DNA from: Bimastos eiseni
Taxonomy: Eukaryota > Annelida > Clitellata > Crassiclitellata > Lumbricidae
Direction of reading: 5' to 3'
Assembly (NCBI GenBank): GCA_959347315.1
Contig: OY365807.1
Location: 13,691,818-13,755,817, forward strand
Length of the DNA stretch: 64,000 bases
Shown: piece after piece, positions 44,145 through 54,016 of the stretch
How the letters are laid out: each line of letters starts with the position of its first letter
Numbering within the stretch: the first letter of the stretch is position 1
The notes under the pieces: generated by a model
Seen by the model: the letters and a program-made list of their open reading frames with translations, nothing else
Told to the model about the DNA's origin: nothing
The model's database searches: none
Program-made: the position numbers and the translations under genes

Positions 44145-44929
44145 ATGCGCACTAGATAATTTTCTAGTGAGCACTAGATACATCTAGTGTGCACTAGGTA
44201 AATCTATGCAGCATGGCTGACATAAATCAATGCCAAGAATAGACCTGTGAAAATCTCTTTTTAAGCTTAGAAGACAGTAATAATAATATAATAAACAAAT
44301 ATTGAAGGTTATACGCTTGTAAGCTTACTATATTTATAGTAAGCTTACAACTTTCAGCATTTGTTTATTACGGCATTTACTTGGTAACAAATAGAAGGTT
44401 TAGGGTTGACACTAATGCAAATTGTGTCTTTGCTGTACGACTTTCGAGCTTCGTGTCTCTACTCTCTGGGCCCAGCGGAGCTCTCTTTATTGAGCCACAT
44501 GCAGTGTATGGAGTGACCATGTATTAATATTCCACAATATCACTGCACTTCGGTTATGCTATACCTACAAAGTTCAGAAGTGCTCACAGGCAACAAAGCC
44601 GAGCGCTCAATACAAGATCACAAGACTGTCTTTAAGTAGATTTAAGCCTGCGACCAAGACATGGAACATAACGCCACCATATCATGTCTCACCACTAGTA
44701 TAAATAAAATCATGGTAAGAGGACTGTGTGAAGGATGCAGTAATATTGCCTATGTTTGAAGAACAATGAGACCAGATTTTGGAGCCACTATGTTGTTTTC
44801 TAAGCTTAAAAGAGATTTTCAACAGGATAATCTTGGCATTGGTTTATGTCAGTCTTATTGCATAGATTTATCTAGTGACACTAGATAGTATCTAGTGCGC
44901 GCTAGAAACTAACTAGTGCGCACTAGATA
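44145..44929. mobile_element. Foldback/MITE-like element with about 130-bp inverted ends
   Basis: The left end (44145-44273) and the reverse complement of the right end (44799-44929) match for about 130 bp with some changes. Both carry several copies of a CTAGTGCGCACTAG-type palindrome, then matching text around GACATAAATCAATGCCAAG and AAAATCTCTTTTTAAGCTTAG. A second inverted pair lies inside (44293-44367, TGTAAGCTTACTATA against its mirror). No coding capacity is visible. The outer borders are approximate and I see no clear target duplication. Confidence 0.8.
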
Positions 44930-45904
44930 AATAAAAATAATCGTCTGTCTCCGTTGGGCTTCCGTAGTAGCATAATATTTATAAGGATACAAGCATTAGC
45001 TACGAAAACAATAATAATTAATTTTGAGGCTTTGTGTTTTTTTAACTAAAAATAAGTTTTAAACTCAAATTCTACGGCTTTGGTAGGCCTTTGCGTTTCT
45101 CGGAGTAGGCTGCAGCGCTGTGCGTGATAGTCGGGTACAGAAAAGATCGACAACGCTGGCTTTTGTGTGGCGATGCCGAGTGGCATTTTCGCTGAATTGA
45201 CATGTTTTTTGTCATTTTTTGTCATTTTTGTTCCGTGCGACCTGAGGACTAATGCCAACACTGACGACAGCTGCTTACGACTACAACGGCCGTTACCATT
45301 GACAGAAATAATTTTGGCACATTACAGCTTTAACAAGATCATCAATATCGCCCCCTCCTTTATCCAGACTTCGGACTGGCCAGTTGGCCACAGTGGCAGA
45401 CGGGCAGAGTTAATCTCTGTGCACGAGGTCACTTGCGGTTTACACAGAAGGAAGGAAAGATGGGTCGGCCAGTGGAAACGTAGGAAACTGGGTAATTTAT
45501 GTTGGCACAAATGGGTATGTTTACGCTTTCGGCTGTGACCTAGTATAGCTACCTTGGTTTGCAGAGCCTAGCACTCGTCAATCACGATGTTGACCCAGTT
45601 GCTGACCAACCAATTGGCGCGAAAACTGTGGGCCTAATAAATAAACATAAGTTGGCGGACGCTTCGTACCTAAGCTTCGTAGGGTTGGGGTAGGCCTAGT
45701 TGAAACAGGAAGCCCTAGGTGTTGTCGGAACCAACATCTCTGATGATCTGCTGCTGATCTCAACAATTTAGGTGTATATCTATTTGCTCTTTGGTATGGC
45801 TGAAGATTTTTTCAGTTTTAATGACGCGAGTATTCTATCTTTCGGATTTTCCTTTTTCGCTGAGTCTGCTACAAACAGTTCGGCTAACTGTGTGGCCTTT
45901 GACC

Positions 45905-46055
45905 TGGGTTCAATCCTGGTTCGTCGTAATAGAATTGGTTCCGTTGTCTAGTGGTCGTATTTGAGGAACTATGCGATTGCGCAATTATAGTTGAGTGGTT
46001 AGTGTCTCGACTATCAACGCAGAGATTTGGAGTTCTGATCTCTGATAGATCATAC
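45905..46055 (+). repeat. tRNA-like sequences, possible SINE heads or tRNA pseudogenes
   Basis: A B-box-like GGGTTCAATCC lies near 45907-45917. An A-box-like TTGTCTAGTGGTCG lies near 45943-45956. Then AGTTGAGTGGTTAGTG (about 45989-46004) is followed by GGAGTTCTGATCTC (about 46029-46042), an A-box/B-box pair at tRNA-like spacing. I could not fold a clean cloverleaf by eye. Confidence 0.35.
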
Positions 46056-46959
46056 GTTTTTTGAGAGGTCAAAACAAACATTGTAAAAATGAGCGTATAC
46101 ATCATTTACACTGTCTGACGCCAATGAAGCGGATTAAACACCCACCTTGATACACTAAGGCTGAGAAAATGAGGACATTAAAATTTTTTCCCTCAGTGGT
46201 TAATCTCTTGTGGTTTTACTGCTTCATAAGAATCTTGGTTGTGCATAATCACAATGTCTCCCAGGAACAAATCTTCAAACTTACTTAAGCACACAACACT
46301 CTCATGTGAAATTCTGACATAATGTAGATCCCCAAGTTAATTCAGCTTTGTGACATTAATAAATAGCCTCGTTACCACACAATACGTGTTACAATCCCCA
46401 ATGGTAGCATTATAACGAGGGTGCCAATATCCAAGTTCGGGACCAAAATGCAGTTTGATTTAACTATGAATCTTTCCAGAAAAGCTTCATATAGAAAATA
46501 TCCTTTTTCAGTGGATATTCTATTATGTTTTTGAAGTCCACACAACATGTGTACAATGCACCTGCTGAATAAGAGATTTCTAATTGCAGTAACATCATCT
46601 GCTGTTTTAAATCAAAATAGTTCTTTATTTGATGATTTAACTGTTGGTATTGAAAAGACATTTAATTTTATGAGAACTTCTTTAGAAACTAGTTTTTTGT
46701 CAATGTTCCTATTTCGTTTTGTTGGGAGAATAGCTATTTAAAATCACGTCAATTGCTTGGTTCACTCCTAGCACCTTTCAATGTAGGCCTACCTGTTAGT
46801 ACACATGGCAGTTTATAACAGATTCTTTGAATGATTTCAAACCTGAATATTGCTCTGTCTCAAAATTGATGCAGACTGCAATAAACTTCTTTGGGGAGTG
46901 AATTAGCTTTCTGGTTTTTTTCAAATTTTTAATGTTGACTAAGTATGTACCTATGTTGC

Positions 46960-47170
46960 CTTCACTGTGGTCATTGGCACTGCACTTGCTCCTCTGGCGT
47001 GGAATGGGCTCCCATTAGTGCAGCACTTGCTCCCATGTCTATTCTTATGTTTTGTACTCAAGCCTTAAAACTGTTCTGTTCTGTTTAGCCGTGCTGGAGT
47101 CGGGAGCACCTCTGAATAGTAACTTGAAGAGGTGCTATATAAATCTTTGCAATGAACGAATGAATGAACT
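46960..47170 (+). mobile_element. LINE 3' end (copy 6)
   Basis: Text reads APLAWNGLPL, the WNSLP region, then GGGAGCACCTCTGAATAGTA, GAGGTGCTATATAAATC and a GAATGAATGAAC tail. Confidence 0.75.
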
Positions 47171-47399
47171 ACAGAGGTAAAACCAAAGTAACAACTCTTA
47201 AAAATATTTTTGTTTGTTCACTAGATATGGATATAATCAACTAAAGGAAGAGAGATTTTAAGTAATACTTTGACTATGAACATTTCTTAAAATTAGCTTT
47301 AAAGTAATTACAGGAATTTTTAATTTATATGAACCTGGATCTCTAAACGGCCGCAAATGAATTTCTAGGTTATCTGCAATGCAAACATGTACGTGTAAC

Positions 47400-48620
47400 A
47401 GCGCCCTAATTATTTTTCATGTGGCAGGAACTGCTCGCTTCCGAAATAGACCTCGACTCGCATCGATAGCATAACCGAGACTGACATCCAGCGAGTCCAA
47501 TTTACGACATACTGAGACGCTGGAGCTGTGCCAGGCCGTTGACGAAATACGGCGGAAACGCTCGACAGCTGATATCAAACGAAGACAGTACAGCTGCTGA
47601 AAGAATCGAGCAGCACTGACCTCACTTGAAACCCTCAACGAGCTGGTTAGTTCCCTCGTCGTGGCATTATAGTCTTTGCCAAGTAAAGTACTGAGTAGCT
47701 ACGCATTCTCTAATCTGACGTCTTTGTTATTGTTATTGGATTCAAGAACTCGGACAAAGAGCCGACGATCGATGCGAGACAACAAAGACGGAAAGGGGTC
47801 ACTGAATGTTATAACCGAAAATAGTTTACGATAAGACGAATAACGTAATGCAGTACAAAAAATGGCGACGTGGAAATGCAATTTTTTAGCGGGGCGAAAT
47901 CTTACTAATCTTATTAGTGGCGAAACAACCATCATTTTCTATGGTGCAATCGAAAATACGCTTATTTGTTATTACCCACATGACACAGATCGCTTTCCTA
48001 TTCACCATCATTGTTTTCGATAATCGTAATGCTTAGGCCTAAGTAAATTGACTACAAAAAATTCGTCCGTTTCGAGTGTAAATTCCAAACACCGAAGCTT
48101 TTCGCCAAGCTACGAATATCTCGTGGACGCTTCCTGCGCTGTCTCGGCTTCGACTGATAAAGAGATCGGTTTAGCACTCGCTTCAAAAAGCCGAAGGTAG
48201 CATTTGAACAAAGACTTTGTATGAACGACGCCATATGATTGGCTGTTCGGTAGGCATAAGCAGCATCACGCTACTGCTGAGCCAGGTTTGTCGGCAGCAG
48301 CAGCTGTGGCCGGCTTTGGTGCCATATGCATCAGGGGCCTGACTAGGCACGGGCGATCGCTCTCCCACCCGTCTGGGCGATTGCCTACGGCAGTCGCCAA
48401 AGATTCTATCGACTGCGCCCGACCCTGGCGCTGTTTATCGTGCAAAATTGGAGAAGTGGCCCCCAACCTCCCGTTCAGGAAAAATATGACATTTAGGGAA
48501 GGAACCGGATAGCCAGCCGAGATTGACGTACAGAGGTCATAACAATATGACCTCTGACCAAGAGCACTAGGTTCTAGTTTCAACTCTGAAATAGTTGTTG
48601 AGTGCATGGCCTGCGAATGG
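47400..48620. other. CpG-rich stretch with short frames, gene content unresolved
   Basis: It is richer in CpG than its surroundings. On the + strand, 47480-47690 reads SNLRHTETLELCQAVDEIRR and on, but has a stop after about 34 codons. An ATG GCG ACG frame of 53 codons starts at 47861 (+). On the minus strand an ATG GCG TCG frame of 60 codons (48234-48052) has a CCAAT motif just upstream. None matches a family I know. It could be a promoter with first exons of an unknown gene, or chance. Confidence 0.25.
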
Positions 48621-49562
48621 GCTTATCTGCGTTTAATATGCGCGAATAGACCAGGGGGATATAGCACAAAGATACGTACCGTGATTTTGAGTTGGAGCAG
48701 TTTTGTTGGCATTTCAAAGAGGAAAGACACAGACAAGAATGTCTGAACGACCGTACACTATTAAACCAGATACTGACCAAATTGGAAATAGACTATAATG
48801 ACGAGACATTTGCACAGACATAATGTCTACCAATTGACTCGTCGTTTAGGAAAACGCAGCGAGCCATGTAAAGGCCTATAGTAAGTAAGCCTACTTACAA
48901 ACTGCAGGGCCTCGGCCTCGCCTGTCAAGATACATAGGCCTAGTTAATTTTTATAAAGATCTCATATATATATATAGCACTGTTATCAACTTATCATGAT
49001 AAAGTACAATCGATGGTCGCTTCATATCGAGACAAAGGTGTACAATCTATGTCCGTTGATACAACACCGCAGCCTCACATACTAGATGTCAGGCGTTTGT
49101 AGGTTATTTGCCTGTATACAGTTATATAAGTTCTTACTTATGTGTACATGCTGTGCTTTTAACCCATTGATATATGTGTAGGCCTATTTATATACATGTA
49201 GGTTATGCATCATGTATGTATGCTAACGTGACCGAATTCCACACAATGTAAAACATTCAAGATTGAAAGTGAATGCTCCGAATAGTCAATAAGCCTATAC
49301 ACTATATAGGCTAGAAGAGGACGTGAATGCCGTGGAGTTCCCTAAATGTCTTCAATTGGTGTGATTTGGTGCGACTGTTTAAAATTTGCGTCACCGTTTG
49401 ACTCGAGGCTACATGCGATTATGGTTTATAACTTCAGAAACTACTTATGTTTTGTTGACACATTGGCCGAACGTTCAGCCTGACACTTTGTTGAGCGTGA
49501 TGTTAGGCTTAGGCCCTATACATTAGCAGCGCGTTGCTGCTTGGATCCATGTTATTGATATG
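48621..49562. other. Intergenic, nothing recognised
   Basis: No gene, RNA or element that I can support. It contains TA-rich scraps such as 48965-48977. Confidence 0.45.
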
Positions 49563-49570
49563 ATTACAAT

Positions 49571-49723
49571 CAGAGGCGTCAATCCCCCGTGAGTGATGAA
49601 GTCAAATCCCTCGGTCCCAAGCGTCAGGTAGGCAAGAAATCCCCCCCCCCCAAGACTCATATAATGCCCCCGTGCCTGAAATTGGAGGCATTTGCCTCCG
49701 GACCCCCTAGCTGGACGCCTCTG
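49571..49723. mobile_element. hAT-type MITE, 153 bp, 8-bp TSD
   Basis: Starts CAGAGGCGTC and ends GACGCCTCTG (perfect 10-bp inverted ends). Flanked by ATTACAAT at 49563-49570 and 49724-49731. Contains a small inner hairpin, GGAGGCATTTGCCTCC. The intact duplication suggests a fairly young insertion. Confidence 0.92.
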
Positions 49724-49731
49724 ATTACAAT

Positions 49732-50200
49732 GATTAGATCAGAGAAGGCTAAATACTAAGGCTCACTGACGCAGGACGTTTACACCGACAGTTAATATTA
49801 GGCATATACATAACGAACGCAGCGCTCGTAAATAAGCTGGTTCCCTTTCGAATGACGCTTTAGTAATGTGGAGATTAGGCCTACGCTTGAATACGAATGT
49901 TTCTCTTCTATTTGTATTATTGTTGTAGTCGGGTCTTTAGCAAATAAGGGCGTGATTCGTACTGCGAATCCGCTGTAATTTTCGACCATTCTTACAAAAT
50001 GCCATCGTGAATTTAGAACTTTTTAACCGTGAATTTCTGCTATCCATATAAAGCCTAAGACGTGAACTAACATTGACAGAAGCTCTATAGACTTGAGTCA
50101 CTTGATAATGACAAATGACCGAGTATATTGGAAATGATATTTTATTCTTGCCCATCGGCCACCACATGTCTGGCATCAGAAACAGATGATGATTGTATGC

Positions 50201-50249
<49 letters not shown>

Positions 50250-51965
50250 TATATTATGAAGGCATCTTTGTTAGTGTAGAACATGTAGGCTGTGTGTATG
50301 ATTGTAGCGGCAGACAGGCGTTAAAAGGCGACGTTAAGCACAAATTCTGACGTCAATTTGAAGCATTCACGATTAAGCTAATAAGTTCTTTGATGGTCTA
50401 AACTCTTAACATAAGCGGCAACGCACGAATTATCGACAACATCAACTTTCGAAATGCCAAGAGGGGGAGATATAACGATGTTGGAAACTGATGTGATTTC
50501 GCAAAATTCATCGACATTGCGTGACAGAAATCGCCAAAGAATGGTAAAGCTGAAACAAAGACTTGTAATTGTATGAATATTGCTCGCTAATTCATTCGTG
50601 CACTAATTAGTTCATTAACTAGTTCGTTAATTAGTTCACCCATTCAGAATAGTCATTCCTTAGAGCATTTATTCATTCAGTCGGAGAGTTACATGTAATA
50701 GGTGAGTGCAGAGTCAATCATTCAGTTATTCATTCACGGCATTTATATAGCGTCATCACAGCAGATGCCTTGCGGAGTGCTGTTGAATTTTCCTCCCTGG
50801 CCAGACGTAGGCAAACAATGACCTCAAGACCGAGACAACATCAGCGCACCAAACGACGTTTTTTGTCCCAATATTCAGGCTCGGAGGACAAAGAAGAAGC
50901 GAAAGAAAGACTTAAGGAGGCTATATCTGTCGCCGGGATTACAGGCTTTTTGTAGCTGCGAACAAAGGATGTCGTGGGCTGACGTTGTCAGGGCTCTGCC
51001 CTGAGAACAAAACAGCGACTGCCGTATCACAGGGCCTACGAATGAATGAATGCACGCTCAATTCGAACGCAGAATTTTACAGTAAAAAAACAACTGCAGG
51101 AAAGTCTTTGTTCGCAGCCGGCTTCTCTCCCCTTCCTCTTATTACAAACCGCCGCATCTGATGGACGCTGGCGTCGACAGCAAGCAGAGTAGACCCTACG
51201 CATGGTTACTTACCATCTATCCGTCCTCAGAAAGGCAAAAGATTGAATTTTTTTATATGCAAGGCTATATTTAGATCTTTGTTGACAGTGCCTAAGAGCT
51301 GCTGTCATTTTAAGATCATTATTCATTGCGCTTTTGCTATACACTATTTATCTGTTTTTATTAAGCAATTTATTCGTTAAGATTCGTTTTACTATGATAT
51401 TTGTATGTAAGCGTTGGTGACTCGGGATTAAGTTGACTGATGACGATGTGACGATGATGACATTAGGCCCATAATCCAAACGTGCTTCGTCACTGACGAA
51501 AAGCGTTTGGATTATGATGTCATAGAATATAGACCTCTTTTTCCGTTCATTAATGTAATATTTTGGTTTCCTGCGTTCCAATCATGTTGCAATTCAATGT
51601 AAACGACTATAAAACATTAATATGCGATTTGTGTTTATTGTCCGAATGCATTGATAGCACAGTTACAGACGGAAGCTAAAGCCGTGATCCTGGATGATTT
51701 GCAGTGGCCTGGATTCTTTGTCTGCCATTAAGGGACACCTGTCTCCCGTCTGCACGGCAGATTCTATCGCCCGCAGAATTAACGGCCACCGCTAGTTGAG
51801 TCCATATCGATCGACCGGGGGTGTAAGGTTGTTCGATCGTGAGGCTCGTCGGTTCAGAGATGTAGTCTCGGGATGAAGGAGGTTTCGAGACGCACCTAAC
51901 GTCATGTCTCTGTCTCGTGGGGAACAAATTGGCCAAATTCTTAAAATGTCTTGATTTTGTATGTG
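49732..51965. other. Intergenic DNA with an AT microsatellite and a hairpin
   Basis: There is a TA run (50200-50256), a short open frame at 50770-50955 (MTSRPRQHQRTKRRFLSQ inside, basic, no known domain) and a hairpin at 51471-51515. No recognised gene. Confidence 0.45.
50200..50256. repeat. TA microsatellite
   Basis: Nearly pure TA run. Confidence 0.9.
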
Positions 51966-52136
51966 GCATTGTGGCCGATTGGTTAGAGCGTTCGGCCTGT
52001 AGCGCGGGGAGTGCAGGTTCTATCCTAAACAGAGGAGTTTCTGCATAGGGGCCTTGAGCAAGTAGCCTACTTTGTGCACAATTGCTCTGCAATATAAACC
52101 TAACTGCAATTGCGCCATCGAGGCGTGTGCACTTCT
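51966..52136 (+). mobile_element. tRNA-derived SINE
   Basis: Pol III A box TGGCCGATTGGTTAGAGCG (51972-51990) and B box GGTTCTATCC (52016-52025) lie at tRNA spacing. The body CCTTGAGCAAGTAGCCTACT through TGCACAATTGCTCTGCAAT matches 62168-62262. The tRNA-like head is visible only in this copy. Confidence 0.75.
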
Positions 52137-53961
52137 CAATTATTTGTAAGAATGGCTATATCACAATTGCGTTGACTTGTATTGCAGTGGGACGTGTGGA
52201 TAGGGCTTGCCAGACATTTGGCAGGAGGCCATGGCCTCATGTCCTCTGTCCGGCAGTTATTGGAAAATAACTCTTTGAAAATAAATTTTTATATTTATTT
52301 GCATTGTGGCTAATTGACCTATTGGCTATTGGAAAATAACTTGTTGTGGTTATTTGCATTGTAGCTAATTGAGCTATTGGCTATTATTTTGTAATGTAAT
52401 GTAACAGTTTTTACAGACTTTACACGTACCTGTTGTCTAATTTCTCCTAAAGGCTAAAGAGCCGGACAGGCGTCTGCCATCGCTCGACGACTTAGACTTT
52501 CGACTCCATTGAGAGCCAGATCGTTATTTCAGTTACCTAATTTGAAGTTACTTTAATTAATTGCTTGGGCTCTACTCTTGGCCTCGGTGAATGCATTCCG
52601 TGACCAAATGACTGCTGACCATATTGATCCATTGGCAGAATTGCAGCTATAAGAGCGTATAGGCCTACATACACAAAAGCTTCGATGTCGACCGCGCATC
52701 GCTTGCCATCTCGATCCATCGCTAGGCCTATCGCCGAACAAACTCTCATTGCAAAAATGAGAAGGGTCGAGGCTATACGGTCGCTATATATAATCAAGCA
52801 ATCGCTTTTCAAACCGCTTACCGGTTTTATTTTAAGGAGGTCAAAACCATTAGGACCTCATGAGTACGTAGGCGCCTATCGTACTCATAAGGCCGTATAA
52901 TCACGAGCACAGCCCGTATACATTATTATTTTATTATAAGGTATACAGGATGTGTTGCTGTGTTCTTGATTCGCTTTCCTTGGTGTTGATTGAAAGCGCC
53001 TCTCTTACTCCACTGCCTTCTCACTGATAATTTTTGGTTTCATTTATAGGTCTTAACTTCTTTTCACGCAGCAGACACAACAAGGGCAATAAGTAGTTCA
53101 AAAGACGTTTAGGCCTACTCTTTGTTTATTTTCTTGTGTTCCTCCACGTCTCTAATGTTGCTTTAGTCTAGAACTCTAAAGTCTAGACTATAAACCATTC
53201 CTCATAGCTCAAATCCTTGTAAACCCCAATACGTTTCCAGCTGTTTTTGCATCTTTTGTTGCTCAATGTAACATTTGTCATGTTTCAGAGAGGCCTATGC
53301 ATTGCTCACCTTGATGCAGTATCATATCGCGAGTTGTACCAAATATTCGATTTGCTAATAATTTGTCCGTATTTGGCGAAATAGTTTCAAAGACCAAATA
53401 AGTCACTGCAGTGAAAACGGTTGTCGAGATTCAGTTTTATGGTCGAACCAACGAGTTCGATCTTGACGATGAAAGGTTGGGAAGAATCTGATAAAAAAAA
53501 TTATGTTGAGCCGAGGCAGAAAACACAGATTGGTCTTTCAGCCTATGCTTGTTGAGCTTCAGAGGATTTTGATGGCATCCAACTGATCAAGTCTGCGATG
53601 AATGCCAACGAGGAAGTGGTTTGCACGTGTTATATTAGAGAAGTGACATCTTCATGCTAATATAACTATATACATTTATACATGTATGCATGTATGTATG
53701 TGTGTATGACTGTATGTACGTATGTGTGTGTATTATGTATGTTTATATTTATGTATGTGTATATTTGTGTGTGTGTTTGTGTGTCTTTGTTTGTTTGTGG
53801 TGTGTGTATGTGCGTGCGTACGTGTGTGTGTGTGTGTGTGTGTGCATGCGTACGTGCGTGCGTGTCTGTGTGTGTATTTATATAATGTATGAACGTACAT
53901 TTGTATATGTATAATTATATGCATATTGTGTTGTAGCTTAAACACCTTTCTCTGCTTCCAG
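52137..53961. other. Upstream region of the exonuclease gene
   Basis: It contains a direct duplication (52258-52386), a moderately CpG-rich stretch (52440-52800) and a TGTA/TGTG array (53676-53885). A non-coding first exon of the exonuclease gene may lie here, because the start codon sits just after a good splice acceptor (CTCTGCTTCCAG, ending at 53961). Confidence 0.4.
53676..53885. repeat. TGTA/TGTG microsatellite
   Basis: Long TGTATG to GTGTGTGC array just upstream of the exonuclease start exon. The open frames that span it are repeat reading only. Confidence 0.9.
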
Positions 53962-53998
53962 GAAACATATTTAGAAACGGCTGAAGTGTATTGACACA

Positions 53999-54016
53999 AT
54001 GGATCAGCTCCTTAAG
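53999..54016 (+). CDS. Exonuclease exon 1 (M-D-Q-L-L-K)
   Basis: ATG after an in-frame stop; donor GTCAGT at 54017, phase 0. The exon itself probably begins at 53962 after CTCTGCTTCCAG. It has only six codons, so the start is less certain than the rest. Confidence 0.6.

Larger units (their letters stand above)
44930..47400. other. Intergenic DNA with repeat remnants
   Basis: No supported gene. It contains one copy of a dispersed phrase (CCCTCCTTTATCCAGACTT, 45352-45370), two tRNA-like stretches near 45905-46055, and a LINE 3' end (46960-47170). The 123-codon frame at 45167-45538 overlaps the dispersed phrase and looks spurious. Confidence 0.5.

Noticed and set aside
45167..45538. 123-codon + frame with a hydrophobic start
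   Set aside because: It overlaps a dispersed repeat phrase, has no homology that I know and no splice context.
53682..53999. Cys/Val-rich and His/Thr-rich frames on both strands
   Set aside because: TGTG/CACA microsatellite translated.
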